DNA of 64,000 bases from Oscillospiraceae bacterium (GTDB lineage: Bacteria; Bacillota; Clostridia; Oscillospirales; Oscillospiraceae). The stretch spans positions 60,286 through 124,285 of the forward strand of contig WRAK01000004.1 in the NCBI GenBank assembly GCA_009780235.1, read 5' to 3'. The translations under genes and the position numbers were made by a program. Shown here piece after piece: positions 1 through 7,766 of this stretch; the stretch's first letter is position 1; every line of letters starts with the position of its first letter. Below the pieces are notes generated by a model. That model was not told the DNA's origin, ran no database searches, and was given only the letters and a program-made list of their open reading frames with translations.

Positions 1-39
1 AGGCTGGCCGATTTCCTCGACGGTTATTGGCAAAAGTAG
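1..39 (+). CDS. C-terminal tail of an upstream gene (partial)
   Basis: Only the last 12 codons are inside the window; they read RLADFLDGYWQK followed by TAG. The frame is open from the first base, and the stop lies within a good promoter for trpS, which supports a gene ending here. Nothing in the short tail identifies a family. Confidence 0.45.
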   Translation, partial: RLADFLDGYWQK

Positions 40-55
40 CAGACTGTGATAGAAT
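27..55 (+). promoter_or_regulatory. Sigma-A type promoter for trpS
   Basis: TTGGCA at 27-32 and TAGAAT at 50-55 are separated by exactly 17 bp. The promoter overlaps the end of the upstream gene, and transcription would start just before the palindrome at 57-123, placing that palindrome in the trpS leader. Confidence 0.55.
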
Positions 56-56
56 C

Positions 57-123
57 GTAGGGGCGGATTCCATATCCGCCCTCCTCACATACAACACGGG
101 GCGGATATGGAATCCGCCCCTAC
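57..123. repeat. GTAGGGGC-type palindromic repeat
   Basis: A left arm at 57-82 (GTAGGGGCGGATTCC...) and its reverse complement at 98-123 (...GGAATCCGCCCCTAC) enclose a 15-base spacer. The same core is found at 5262-5326 and 19688-19716. It lies between the trpS promoter and ribosome site and would fold into a long hairpin in the mRNA. Confidence 0.85.
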
Positions 124-141
124 AACATAGGAGAATCATCC

Positions 142-1152
142 ATGACAGAGTCCACGAAAAAACCTGTTATCTTCAGCGGAATGCAGCCCTCGGGCGCGCT
201 CACGCTTGGTTCCTTTCTCGGTGCGCTCAAAAACTGGGTCGCACTCTCGGAGGAATACGACTGCTACTACTGCATCGTAGACCTCCACGCCATCACTACT
301 CGGCAAGAACCCGCAGACTTACGGCGGCGGTGTTTGGAACAAATCGCCCAGTACATCGCCTGCGGGCTTGACCCCGCGAAAAACACGCTCTTCATCCAGA
401 GCCACGTACCGGCCCACTCCGAACTGGGCTGGATCCTCAACTGCTATACCATGTTCGGCGAACTCAGCCGCATGACGCAGTTCAAAGACAAGTCCGCCCG
501 CAACACAGATAACATCAACGCGGGTCTGTTCACCTACCCCGCCCTCATGGCGGCGGACATCCTGCTCTATCAGGCAAACCTCGTCCCCGTCGGCGATGAC
601 CAGCGGCAGCACGTAGAACTCGCCCGCGACATCGCCACCCGCTTCAACGGCGTCCACGGCGACGTGTTCACTATACCCGAAGCCTTTATTCCCAAGACCA
701 CAGAGGGCGCAAGGGTCATGAGTCTCGCAGACCCTACCCGCAAGATGAGCAAATCCGAGCCCACAGGCGGCTGCGTCTACCTCATGGACAAGCCCGAGAC
801 CATCCTCAAGAGCTTCAAACGCGCCGTCACCGACTCCGACGCCGAAGTCCGTTACGACATCAAAGAAAAACCCGGTGTCAGCAACCTCATGAGCATCTAT
901 TCCTCCACCACAGGCAAAAGCTTCGAAACCATCGAGGCCGAATTTGCGGGCCAAGGCTACGGCGCGTTCAAAGAAGCCGTCGGCGAGAGCGTCATCGAAC
1001 GCTTTCGCCCCATCCGCGAGCAGGCGGAGGCACTCTTGCAAGATAAGACCTATCTGACCCAAGTCTACACCGAAGCCGCCAACCACGCCGCCTATACAGC
1101 GAATAAAACGCTGCGCAAGGTGCAGAAGAAACTCGGCTTCGTAGCGAAATAG
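142..1152 (+). CDS. trpS: Tryptophanyl-tRNA synthetase
   Basis: The 336-residue product is a class I aminoacyl-tRNA synthetase that charges tRNA-Trp in the cytoplasm. The HIGH-type signature PSGALTLG is at residues 16-23 and a perfect KMSKS at 201-205, and the length is normal for bacterial TrpRS. AGGAG at 129-133 sits 8 bases before the ATG. A promoter ends at base 55, and a palindromic repeat occupies the leader. No T-box or trp attenuator is visible upstream. The next gene begins about 110 bases downstream, after another palindrome, so trpS may be monocistronic. Confidence 0.96.
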   Translation: MTESTKKPVIFSGMQPSGALTLGSFLGALKNWVALSEEYDCYYCIVDLHAITTRQEPADLRRRCLEQIAQYIACGLDPAKNTLFIQSHVPAHSELGWILNCYTMFGELSRMTQFKDKSARNTDNINAGLFTYPALMAADILLYQANLVPVGDDQRQHVELARDIATRFNGVHGDVFTIPEAFIPKTTEGARVMSLADPTRKMSKSEPTGGCVYLMDKPETILKSFKRAVTDSDAEVRYDIKEKPGVSNLMSIYSSTTGKSFETIEAEFAGQGYGAFKEAVGESVIERFRPIREQAEALLQDKTYLTQVYTEAANHAAYTANKTLRKVQKKLGFVAK

Positions 1153-1156
1153 CCCC

Positions 1157-1216
1157 GTAGGGTGCGACGCCCTCGGCGCACCGCCCCCTCACATCACGAT
1201 AGACGGCGCGCCCTAC
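1157..1216. repeat. Palindromic repeat, GACGCCCTCGGC variant
   Basis: This has the same GTAGGG...CCCTAC ends as the main family but a different core: GGGTGCGACGCCCTCGGCGCACC and a matching GGCGCGCCCTAC at the right end. A close relative is at 19635-19676. It fills most of the space between trpS and tagO. Confidence 0.7.
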
Positions 1217-1262
1217 AACAGCCACCAAGTGTACACTGTACACGCATCCGCGAGGTACACAT

Positions 1263-2411
1263 ATGCCTTTCATCACCTATCAATTCACCCTCCGTGTCAT
1301 CGCTGCCCTTACTGCGGCCTTGCTCATCAGCCTTCTTGCCACGCCGCCGGTCAAGCAGTTCGCCGAGCGCATCGGTGCCATGGACATCCCCAAAGACGAC
1401 AGACGCGTCCACAAAGAACCCATCCCGCGTCTGGGCGGGCTTGCTATTTTCATCGGCTTTGTGCTCAGCGTGGTCATCTTCGCCGAGATTGACAGAGAAA
1501 TTCGGGGCATCCTCCTCGGTGCCGTCGTCATCGTCTTTGTGGGCGTGGTGGACGATATCATCCACCTCAAAGCTTGGCAAAAATTTTCGCTCCAAATCAT
1601 CGCCGCCCTCATCCCCGCTTTCCACGGCGTAACGATTAACTTCATCGGCAACCCCAACGTGTTTGCCGCCGACCCCTACTTAGCATTCGGCTACCTCGCC
1701 ATCCCGCTCACCGTGCTGTGGATTGTGGCCATCACCAACGCCGTGAATCTCATCGACGGGCTGGACGGTCTCGCCGTAGGCGTCTCCACCATCGCCTCAC
1801 TCACCATGTTGGTGGTGGCACTCTTGGTCACGGCGGACGCAAATGTGGCTCTGATCCTCGCCGCACTCGCCGGAGCCTGTCTCGGCTTCATGCCCTACAA
1901 CTTAAATCCCGCCAAGATTTTCATGGGCGACACGGGGGCCTTGCTCTTAGGCTACCTCCTCGCCACCATGAGCGTCTTCGGGTTGTTTAAATTCTACGCC
2001 ATCATCTCCTTTGCCGTCCCCTTTATCGCGCTGGCTCTCCCCATCGCCGACACGGCTTTCGCTTTCATTCGGCGGCTCCTCAAAGGCCAAAACCCCATGG
2101 CCCCGGACAGAGGCCACCTGCACCACCGGCTCTTAGACCGCGGCTTCTCTCAGAAACAGGCCGTGTTCATCATCTATCTCATCAGCGGCTTCCTCGGCAT
2201 GATTGCCGTGATTATGACCGCAAGCGGCTCCGTGCGGATTGTGTTTACCTTACTCACTTTCGTCGCCATCGCTGTTACCGCTTGGGTCGCTTTCCGCGGC
2301 AAGGCACTCAAACCCAACGGCAAATGCGAGGAGTGCGGCACAGAGGTAGGAGAAACAAAAGAAGAACTGGAAGGCCAGACGAGAATAGGAGAGGCCGATG
2401 AAGAAGATTAG
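1263..2411 (+). CDS. tagO: Undecaprenyl-phosphate GlcNAc-1-phosphate transferase (TagO/WecA family)
   Basis: This polytopic membrane enzyme of 382 residues (MraY/WecA family) loads a HexNAc-1-phosphate onto undecaprenyl phosphate, the first step of teichoic-acid or secondary wall polymer synthesis. Family motifs are in order: PKDDRRVH...PIPRLGG at 43-59, the metal-binding DD at 97-98, NLIDGLDGLA at 162-171, MGDTGAL at 221-227 and HLHH at 285-288. The HLHH loop and NLIDGLDG favour WecA/TagO over MraY. GAGGT precedes the ATG by 6 bases. The end overlaps the mnaA start by 14 bases, which indicates translational coupling. The C-terminus carries a short charged tail with CEEC. Confidence 0.92.
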   Translation: MPFITYQFTLRVIAALTAALLISLLATPPVKQFAERIGAMDIPKDDRRVHKEPIPRLGGLAIFIGFVLSVVIFAEIDREIRGILLGAVVIVFVGVVDDIIHLKAWQKFSLQIIAALIPAFHGVTINFIGNPNVFAADPYLAFGYLAIPLTVLWIVAITNAVNLIDGLDGLAVGVSTIASLTMLVVALLVTADANVALILAALAGACLGFMPYNLNPAKIFMGDTGALLLGYLLATMSVFGLFKFYAIISFAVPFIALALPIADTAFAFIRRLLKGQNPMAPDRGHLHHRLLDRGFSQKQAVFIIYLISGFLGMIAVIMTASGSVRIVFTLLTFVAIAVTAWVAFRGKALKPNGKCEECGTEVGETKEELEGQTRIGEADEED

Positions 2412-3549
2412 AATTATGAGTATCTTCGGTACTCGCCCCGAGGCCATCAAAATGGCACCGCTCCTGCTGGAACTGCAGCGGCGGCCGGAGATTGAGAGTA
2501 TCCCCTGTCTCACCGCCCAGCATCGGGAGATGCTCGACAGCGTAATGCACCTCTTCGGGCTATCCGCCGACTACGACCTCAACATTATGGAACCGGGCCA
2601 AACCCTCTCCACCGTCACCGCCAAAGCCTTAACGGGCCTCGGCCGTGTACTGGACGAGGCAAGGCCCGACTTTGTTTTCGTCCACGGCGACACCACGACC
2701 TGCTTCACCGCCGCCCTCGCCGCTTTCTACGCCAAAATCCCCGTCGGCCACGTAGAGGCGGGTCTGCGCTCCGGAGACGTTTACTCGCCCTACCCCGAGG
2801 AGATGAACCGCAAACTCACCGGCCAAATCGCCGCCCTCCACTTCGCCCCGACCGCAGGGAACGCGGAAAATCTCCGCCGGGAGGGCATCACGGACGGTAT
2901 CTTCGTCACCGGCAACACCGTCATCGACGCCATGCGATATACGATTGACCGCTTCCCCGGCACGTTTGGGAATAAACTGGACGATATCGATTGGCCGAAC
3001 CGCCGTATCATCACGCTCACTTGTCACAGGCGGGAGAACTACGGCACGCCCATGCAGGAGATTTTCAAGGCGGCAAAAACGCTGGTAGACCGCCATCCCG
3101 ACATTGAACTCGTTTACCCCGTCCACCCTGCCCCCGCAGTCCGAGAGGCCGCACAGGCCATTTTGGGCGGCACGGAGCGCATCCACCTCATCGCCCCCTT
3201 GGACACCGTGCAAATGCACGCACTTCTGGCGCGGAGCTGCTTGGTACTGACCGACTCCGGCGGGCTGCAAGAGGAGGCTCCTGCCCTCGGCAAGCCTGTC
3301 CTCGTCCTCCGCAAAGAAACCGAACGCCCCGAGGCCATCACGGCGGGAACTGCTCGGCTCGCGGGCGTGGCGTATGACAATATCCTACACGAAGCAGAAC
3401 GTCTGCTCCTAGACCCCACAGCCTATGCTGCCATGGCGAACGCCGTCAATCCCTACGGTGACGGCCATGCGGCTGAACGGATTGTGGATGCGGTATTGTG
3501 GCGGTTTGGGGGTATGGGGGAGCGTCCGGGGGATTTTAGGCCCTTGTAG
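2398..3549 (+). CDS. mnaA: UDP-N-acetylglucosamine 2-epimerase (non-hydrolysing)
   Basis: This 383-residue cytoplasmic enzyme interconverts UDP-GlcNAc and UDP-ManNAc. Family motifs are intact: FGTRPEAIKMAPL near the N-terminus, HGDTTTCF, HVEAGLRSGD, PEEMNR, TCHRRENYG, and TDSGGLQEEAPALGKPVL...ERPEA near the C-terminus. It overlaps tagO by 14 bases, so the pair form a unit for a ManNAc-containing wall glycopolymer. This fits the SLH-anchored surface proteins at the right end of the window, because SLH domains are known to bind pyruvylated ManNAc polymers. No pyruvyltransferase (CsaB) gene lies in the window. The symbol could equally be wecB. Confidence 0.95.
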   Translation: MKKIRIMSIFGTRPEAIKMAPLLLELQRRPEIESIPCLTAQHREMLDSVMHLFGLSADYDLNIMEPGQTLSTVTAKALTGLGRVLDEARPDFVFVHGDTTTCFTAALAAFYAKIPVGHVEAGLRSGDVYSPYPEEMNRKLTGQIAALHFAPTAGNAENLRREGITDGIFVTGNTVIDAMRYTIDRFPGTFGNKLDDIDWPNRRIITLTCHRRENYGTPMQEIFKAAKTLVDRHPDIELVYPVHPAPAVREAAQAILGGTERIHLIAPLDTVQMHALLARSCLVLTDSGGLQEEAPALGKPVLVLRKETERPEAITAGTARLAGVAYDNILHEAERLLLDPTAYAAMANAVNPYGDGHAAERIVDAVLWRFGGMGERPGDFRPL

Positions 3550-3570
3550 GGGCGAAGCGTGTCCGCCCGG
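3546..3570. repeat. Half copy of the GTAGGGGC repeat
   Basis: GTAGGGGCGAAGCGTGTCCGCCC begins at the mnaA stop codon, so the TAG stop is part of the repeat. No matching right arm follows. The remaining bases to 3660 hold no other gene. Confidence 0.5.
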
Positions 3571-3679
3571 CCCTTGACCTTAGGCCCCTTCGCTTGCGAG
3601 GAGGCTATTGTCGTAGACGACTGGAGGAGCTTGCACAACAATATAAAAATTTTATATCTTAAAGGAGTAGTGATTGAAA

Positions 3680-4264
3680 ATGGATCCAAGCACACCATAT
3701 CCCTTAGACGATTTCAACGAATTCGAAGCAAGTTTTAGTGTATTTGAAGAAAACATGAATGACTATCTCGAAACTTTAGAAAAGTATAAACTTCTCAAAA
3801 GTGGTGATGTGCCGAACGTTCCTGATAAACAACTGGAAGAAGCTGTTATGAGCTGGATGTGGAATAAATTTAACGAAGATTGGTCTGACCAGTACCAAGT
3901 AATACGTTCTCTCCCAAAGCCGTGTCAAAATGTATTCAGCTGTAGAACCGTCGTTAACGAAGTAAATAACGGTGGTTTTAATCAGTTGTTTTTTAATTCT
4001 TCAGGACAGTTTGCGGAAATGTCTATAGAGGGCTTTCTAGCTTTAGGCGCACCGATGTTGAATAGCATAGCGCAAAAAGCCGTTGCACTATATCAACAAA
4101 ACAAAGATGTTTTAGATGGTTATAACGACGGTACCCTCGAAAGTTTTTCTGCGTCCTATGAAGAAAAAATCTTTGATGAGTTGGATAAAACCTTTTATTG
4201 TGATGATGACACAATTGACTTTGTCAAATACATTCGTCTGCACGCAGCTTGTTTCGGAGACTGA
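3680..4264 (+). CDS. DUF4375 (DMP19-like) protein
   Basis: This 194-residue acidic soluble protein contains the DUF4375 signature NEVNNGGFNQLFFNSSG near the middle. The family's function is not established. The ATG at 3680 lies 12 bases after AAAGGAG (3661-3667); a TTG at 3674 would sit closer (6 bases) and add two residues, so the start is uncertain. Base composition is clearly more AT-rich than in the neighbours and codon use differs (many AAA, TTT and TAT codons), which suggests acquisition by transfer. It stands alone between repeat DNA and a convergent minus-strand gene. Confidence 0.72.
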   Translation: MDPSTPYPLDDFNEFEASFSVFEENMNDYLETLEKYKLLKSGDVPNVPDKQLEEAVMSWMWNKFNEDWSDQYQVIRSLPKPCQNVFSCRTVVNEVNNGGFNQLFFNSSGQFAEMSIEGFLALGAPMLNSIAQKAVALYQQNKDVLDGYNDGTLESFSASYEEKIFDELDKTFYCDDDTIDFVKYIRLHAACFGD

Positions 4265-4275
4265 GTTTTTAACCC

Positions 4276-4716
4276 CTACTCCTCCCCTCGCTTAAACAAC
4301 GGCCAAACCCAAGTCACCGCCAGCACCCCGAGGATAATGAGCATATCGTCATCATCCCCCTCAAGGAACAAATAAATGAGCACCAACACCAACAAAATAT
4401 CGCCCAAGTCGATCCGCTCCGGCAATTTATCCCGCAATGTCCCCCTGAGGCTCCCCGGCATGTCGAACATCGCCCCGAGGTCAAACCGGGACTTCTTCTC
4501 CTCCCCCGGCTCCTCCGGCAAGGGTAGCGGCTCCGTCTCCGGCGAAGGCGGCAACGGCGGTGCCATCCACCGCGGCTCCGGCGGGGGCGGATAATACGAC
4601 TGCTCAGGCGGCAAAGGCGGCGGTGGCCACTCCGGCGGCGCAGGTGAAACCGAAATCGGCTCCGTCTCCTCCACCCGATAAAACTCCCCCGTATTGCCAA
4701 TATAACGGTTATACAC
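4276..4716 (-). CDS. Proline-rich membrane protein of unknown function
   Basis: The product of about 146 residues has a Pro-rich N-terminal half with several PPPP/PPLPP runs, a short charged middle, and two hydrophobic stretches near the C-terminus around LLVLVLIYLF and LIILGVLAVTWVW. The Pro-rich part is probably extended and extracytoplasmic or spacer-like. I chose the GTG at 4716 because it follows a GGGGGG/AGG ribosome-site-like run; a TTG at 4737 in the same frame is possible. It lies in the same orientation as the two small genes at 4869-5234 and 5343-5579, across a palindromic repeat. I do not recognise a family. Confidence 0.5.
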   Translation of the reverse strand: MYNRYIGNTGEFYRVEETEPISVSPAPPEWPPPPLPPEQSYYPPPPEPRWMAPPLPPSPETEPLPLPEEPGEEKKSRFDLGAMFDMPGSLRGTLRDKLPERIDLGDILLVLVLIYLFLEGDDDDMLIILGVLAVTWVWPLFKRGEE

Positions 4717-4732
4717 CCGCCTCACCCCCCTT

Positions 4733-4864
4733 TTCAATTAACAATGAGCAATTAGCAATTAACAATTAGCAATTGATGTATTCGCCTGCGGCGAAAAATT
4801 TAAATAATCCGCAAAGCGGACACCACCATTGTTAATTGCTAATTGCTCATTGCTAATTATTAAG
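4733..4864. repeat. AT-rich palindromic element
   Basis: A 25-base arm at 4742-4766 (starting CAATGAGCAATTAGC) is repeated exactly in inverted form at 4828-4852. Similarity extends a little on both sides, and the interior holds two short GC-rich hairpin halves (CCTGCGGCG, CCGCAAAGCGG). The arms are themselves built from AATTAGC/AATTAAC words. The element is a candidate non-autonomous mobile repeat and is unlike the GC-rich palindromes elsewhere. Confidence 0.75.
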
Positions 4865-4868
4865 CCGT

Positions 4869-5234
4869 TCACGGCTCACTAAAATATCCCCGTGCAACTT
4901 TCACCATCTGCGCAATCATCACCGCACGTTTGAGTTGTCCCTGTCGGGTGTCTTTCAAATGCGGCGTAATCGACTGCAAGAGCGTGGCCGACCCCCTCCC
5001 GCCGGAAAACCCCTTGACCAGTTTCTGCACCATCCCCGCATCCAAGCCGCCCAAGAGACTACCAAAATCCGGCCCGCCCGACGTACCGGGCAAGGGCGGC
5101 GGAGGCGATGACCCGCCCTGCGGCGCATCCGAGCCTCCCCCGCTCCCCATCAGATTCCGGGCCAAGGCCATGATTTTTTCCATCTCCTGCGGATTGTTTA
5201 GAATCCCATTCAATTTTTCCTCAAACTCACCCAT
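4869..5234 (-). CDS. Small Gly/Pro-linker protein of unknown function
   Basis: The 121-residue soluble protein has an N-terminal helix (GEFEEKLNGILNNPQEMEKIMALARNLM), a flexible Gly/Ser/Pro linker around residues 30-60, and a C-terminal helical part rich in Leu, Lys and Arg. AGGAGCAGGGTC precedes the ATG. Only a GTAGGGGC palindrome separates it from the 78-residue helical protein at 5343-5579 on the same strand, and both have a helical bundle pattern, so they may work together. Family not recognised. Confidence 0.6.
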   Translation of the reverse strand: MGEFEEKLNGILNNPQEMEKIMALARNLMGSGGGSDAPQGGSSPPPPLPGTSGGPDFGSLLGGLDAGMVQKLVKGFSGGRGSATLLQSITPHLKDTRQGQLKRAVMIAQMVKVARGYFSEP

Positions 5235-5261
5235 GACCCTGCTCCTGTATGTAATCAGGCC

Positions 5262-5326
5262 GGGCGGATATGGAATCCGCCCCTACTGTCCTGCGTTTGG
5301 TGTAGGGGCAGATTCCATATCCGCCC
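5262..5326. repeat. GTAGGGGC-type palindrome, arms inside out
   Basis: The arms are the same as at 57-123, but the CCCTAC and GTAGGGG ends face each other across a 15-base spacer. The element lies between two small minus-strand genes and would form a hairpin in their mRNA. Confidence 0.8.
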
Positions 5327-5342
5327 TGACCGCCTAAGTATG

Positions 5343-5579
5343 CTACTTCTTCATCATTCTTTGTATTTCTCCAATCAGCCGCGCGCCCTCCTGCGTCTGC
5401 ATCAGCGTATCAAAGGTCTGCCGCAAGGCTCCCATGTCGCCGGACTGCACGGCCTGTTTGAGTTTATCGGCATCCTGCTCCATGATTGACTTCACTTTCT
5501 GCCCGTCCGAAGAACCGACAATTCGGCCCAGATCCTCCGCTTTTGACGATACCAATTGTTCTGCTTTGTTTAAATCCAT
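5343..5579 (-). CDS. Small helical protein of unknown function
   Basis: The 78-residue product is predicted to be almost entirely alpha-helical (heptad-like Leu/Ile/Met spacing, many Gln, Lys and Asp) without a signal or membrane segment. AGGAGG sits 8 bases before the ATG. It is the first gene of a possible minus-strand unit running through 4869-5234 to 4276. It is divergent from the phosphoesterase gene, with about 59 bases between the starts. Family not recognised. Confidence 0.6.
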   Translation of the reverse strand: MDLNKAEQLVSSKAEDLGRIVGSSDGQKVKSIMEQDADKLKQAVQSGDMGALRQTFDTLMQTQEGARLIGEIQRMMKK

Positions 5580-5638
5580 AAGGTTTCCCTCCTATTCGCT
5601 CCAGTATATGAGGAAAGCCCAAAGAGGTGATACACTCC

Positions 5639-6091
5639 ATGCAAATCCTGGTCTTTTCCGACTCCCACAACACCATAGCCTCCATGGAGAAAGCCGTGCG
5701 AGAGATAAGCCCCGACCTCATCCTCCATCTGGGCGACTATGAGACGGACGCAAAAGTCCTCGCCAAAGCCTTCCCCCACATCCCGCTCCGATTTGTGCGG
5801 GGCAACTGTGATTTGATATCCAAAACCCCGGAGACGGAGGACTTCATCATCGCCGAAAAGCGCATCGTCATGACCCACGGCCATCGCTACAAGGTCAAAT
5901 CCGACCTCACCGCGCTCTGCAACATGGGCCACTTCGCCGAGGCAGACCTCCTCCTCTTCGGACACACGCACATTCCGTACTACGAGCAAATCAGCAAAAT
6001 GCACGTCCTAAACCCCGGTAGTGCCGCCCAATGCGCCGGACTGATTGAGATAACCGACGGGGAGATACGTTGCAAACATATCCCCCTTTAA
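5639..6091 (+). CDS. YfcE/MJ0936-family metallophosphoesterase
   Basis: A 150-residue calcineurin-like phosphoesterase of the YfcE type, cytoplasmic and dependent on divalent metal. All metal motifs are present: SDSHN at the N-terminus, HLGDYE, RGNCD, THGH and GHTH, followed by NPGS. This family hydrolyses phosphodiesters, and the natural substrate is rarely known. The ATG at 5639 was preferred over an in-frame GTG at 5627 because the AGAGG ribosome site overlaps the GTG. It precedes proB, separated by a palindromic repeat. Confidence 0.88.
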   Translation: MQILVFSDSHNTIASMEKAVREISPDLILHLGDYETDAKVLAKAFPHIPLRFVRGNCDLISKTPETEDFIIAEKRIVMTHGHRYKVKSDLTALCNMGHFAEADLLLFGHTHIPYYEQISKMHVLNPGSAAQCAGLIEITDGEIRCKHIPL

Positions 6092-6118
6092 TCCTATGCC
6101 ATTTGTATGGTACAATAT

Positions 6119-6194
6119 GTAGGGGCGACCGACCCGGTCGCCCGGTGTATCAAATTTGCAAAGAGGCACGGGCGACCGGGTCGGTCGCCCCTAC
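6119..6194. repeat. GTAGGGGC palindrome, GACCGGGTCGG core
   Basis: GTAGGGGCGACCGACCCGGTC at the left is matched by its reverse complement ending GCCCCTAC at 6194; the loop is AT-rich. It lies in the presumed leader of proB, just after a TGGTACAAT extended -10-like sequence at 6108-6116. Confidence 0.82.
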
Positions 6195-6271
6195 AAACCA
6201 CGTACCCCCCAGGGACGCCATACATGACGTCCACCCCCCACACAAACGATATCCCAACGAAGGAGACCCCT

Positions 6272-7078
6272 ATGAACATCACCAAGCGCATCGCCGTCAA
6301 AGTCGGTACCTCCACCCTCACGCACGAGGGCGGCGCACTCAATTTCCGTAGCATGGAACACCTCGTGCGTGTCCTGTCCGACCTCAAAAACATGGGCCAC
6401 GATGTCATCCTCGTCTCCTCCGGGGCCATCGCCGTGGGCGTGCAAAAACTGCGCCTGCCCGGCCGCCCGGTAGAGCTTCCGCTCAAGCAAGCGGCCGCCG
6501 CAGTCGGCCAGTGCGAACTCATGCACCTGTATGACAAATTCTTCGGCGAGTACAATGTCATCGTCGGTCAGATCCTGCTCACCCGGGAAGATGTGGAACG
6601 CCCCGCCATCAAAGAGAGCCTGCTCAACACGCTCCACGCCATCCTCGACCTCGGCGCGGTCCCCGTTATCAACGAAAACGACTCCGTCAGCCACGAAGAA
6701 ATTGAATCCCGTGACAACATCTTCGGCGACAACGACACCCTCTCCGCCATCGTCGCCGACATGTGCGACGCCGACACCCTCGTCCTCCTCAGCGACATCG
6801 ACGGCATGTTCGAGGAAGACCCCCGTGAGAACCCGAACGCGCGGCTCATCCCGGAGATTCGGGTGCTGGACGATACCATACGCGCCAAAGCCATGGGCGC
6901 AGGCTCCAGCCGCGGCGTAGGCGGCATGATTACCAAGCTCCAAGCGGCGGAAATTTGCATGGCCGCGGGGATTGATATGATTATCACGAACGGGGCGAAG
7001 CCGGATGCGCTGTATGATGTTGCGGCAGGGATACCTGTGGGGACGCTGTTTGTGGGGCGGGATGGGTGCGTGGAGTAG
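6272..7078 (+). CDS. proB: Glutamate 5-kinase
   Basis: The 268-residue product phosphorylates glutamate to glutamyl-5-phosphate, the first step of proline synthesis. It is an amino-acid-kinase-fold protein: KVGTSTLT at 10-17, LVSSGAIAVG around 49-58, NENDSVS, GDNDTLSA and LSDIDGMF. The C-terminal PUA domain of the E. coli enzyme is absent, as in many Clostridia. The ATG at 6272 follows AGGAG (6261-6265); the longer open frame to the left runs through the palindromic repeat and is not coding. proA is downstream, but three AT-rich genes separate the two. Confidence 0.95.
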   Translation: MNITKRIAVKVGTSTLTHEGGALNFRSMEHLVRVLSDLKNMGHDVILVSSGAIAVGVQKLRLPGRPVELPLKQAAAAVGQCELMHLYDKFFGEYNVIVGQILLTREDVERPAIKESLLNTLHAILDLGAVPVINENDSVSHEEIESRDNIFGDNDTLSAIVADMCDADTLVLLSDIDGMFEEDPRENPNARLIPEIRVLDDTIRAKAMGAGSSRGVGGMITKLQAAEICMAAGIDMIITNGAKPDALYDVAAGIPVGTLFVGRDGCVE

Positions 7079-7102
7079 TGGTGGTTTTTGTGGGGTGTAC
7101 TT

Positions 7103-7375
7103 TTAACTGTCAATGTCGTCACTATTTCCATTGAACACTTCAACCATAAACATAACACCATAGCGAACACCACTTACAAAGCTGTTATTTGCGCGTTGAG
7201 CAGCGAGTAAATTTTTATCATCTATTATATGAAGCAATCTCTTTTTCTGCCATTTGTTAAAATCTTTTTTCAGCATCCCTGTGTTTGTCGCTATGCGTTG
7301 CAATGCAGCTCTGTCTGTTTCTTGTGTAAAATCGTGTTGATAAAATAGGTTTTCTAAGATGCTTCCCATGTGCAT
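7103..7375 (-). CDS. DUF6809-like small protein
   Basis: The 90-residue protein begins MGSILENLFYQ and ends with an SFVSGVRYGVMFMVEVF segment, the pattern of the DUF6809 family of small proteins often found near phage-type regulators. Function unknown. It is AT-rich like the two plus-strand genes beside it, and its start region faces the XRE regulator across about 150 bases that contain palindromic operators. It may therefore be controlled by that regulator. Confidence 0.55.
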   Translation of the reverse strand: MHMGSILENLFYQHDFTQETDRAALQRIATNTGMLKKDFNKWQKKRLLHIIDDKNLLAAQRANNSFVSGVRYGVMFMVEVFNGNSDDIDS

Positions 7376-7422
7376 GTCTCCTTGATTTTTTTAATGTGAT
7401 TTGGTATCATTACCACATGTGT

Positions 7423-7493
7423 GCATGATAATATTTGACACGATAATATTTGTCGTATTTTGTTTGCATTATACACGACTATATCTGTCGTGT
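7423..7493. promoter_or_regulatory. Operator cluster for the XRE regulator
   Basis: Two 21-bp palindromes occur 35 bp apart: ACACGAT-7-GTCGTAT at 7438-7458 and ACACGAC-7-GTCGTGT at 7473-7493, the latter with perfect 7-base arms. A weaker third copy with the same AATATTTG centre is at 7423-7441. A TTGACA (7435-7440) lies within the cluster, so binding would cover a promoter. The layout suits autorepression and control of the divergent 7103-7375 gene. Confidence 0.75.
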
Positions 7494-7527
7494 CAATCTC
7501 TTTTTAAAAATTTTCGAGGTGGTTACT

Positions 7528-7743
7528 ATGTCTTTTTTTTCAGATAGAGTGAAAGAGTTGCGTAAGGAAAGAAAAATGACGCAACGCCAAATGGCAAATG
7601 TATTGGGAATAACTGAAAGAAGCTATCAACGCTATGAGGCAGAGAATAATCCAAACAATGAAACATTAATTAAACTCGCCGACTATTTTGATGTCAGTAC
7701 TGATTATCTTTTAGGCCGATCAGACAACCCCAGACGACAATAG
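7528..7743 (+). CDS. XRE-family HTH transcriptional regulator
   Basis: The 71-residue protein is essentially one Cro/CI-type helix-turn-helix domain: RVKELRKERKMTQRQMANVLGITERSYQRYE, then LIKLADYFDVSTDYLLGR, a typical stand-alone repressor ending. The ATG at 7528 follows GAGGTGG at 7516-7522; the frame upstream is open but contains the operators. The gene is AT-rich and belongs to the insert between proB and proA. It probably binds the ACACGA palindromes just upstream. Confidence 0.88.
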   Translation: MSFFSDRVKELRKERKMTQRQMANVLGITERSYQRYEAENNPNNETLIKLADYFDVSTDYLLGRSDNPRRQ

Positions 7744-7766
7744 CCCCCTCGAAAGGAGGCACTTCC

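Noticed and set aside
57..141. T-box or attenuator upstream of trpS
   Set aside because: The only structure is the dispersed palindrome; there is no T-box sequence (GGTGG.ACC.CG), specifier loop or Trp-rich leader peptide.
6107..6271. Upstream extension of proB
   Set aside because: It translates the palindromic repeat at 6119-6194; the ATG at 6272 has a proper AGGAG.
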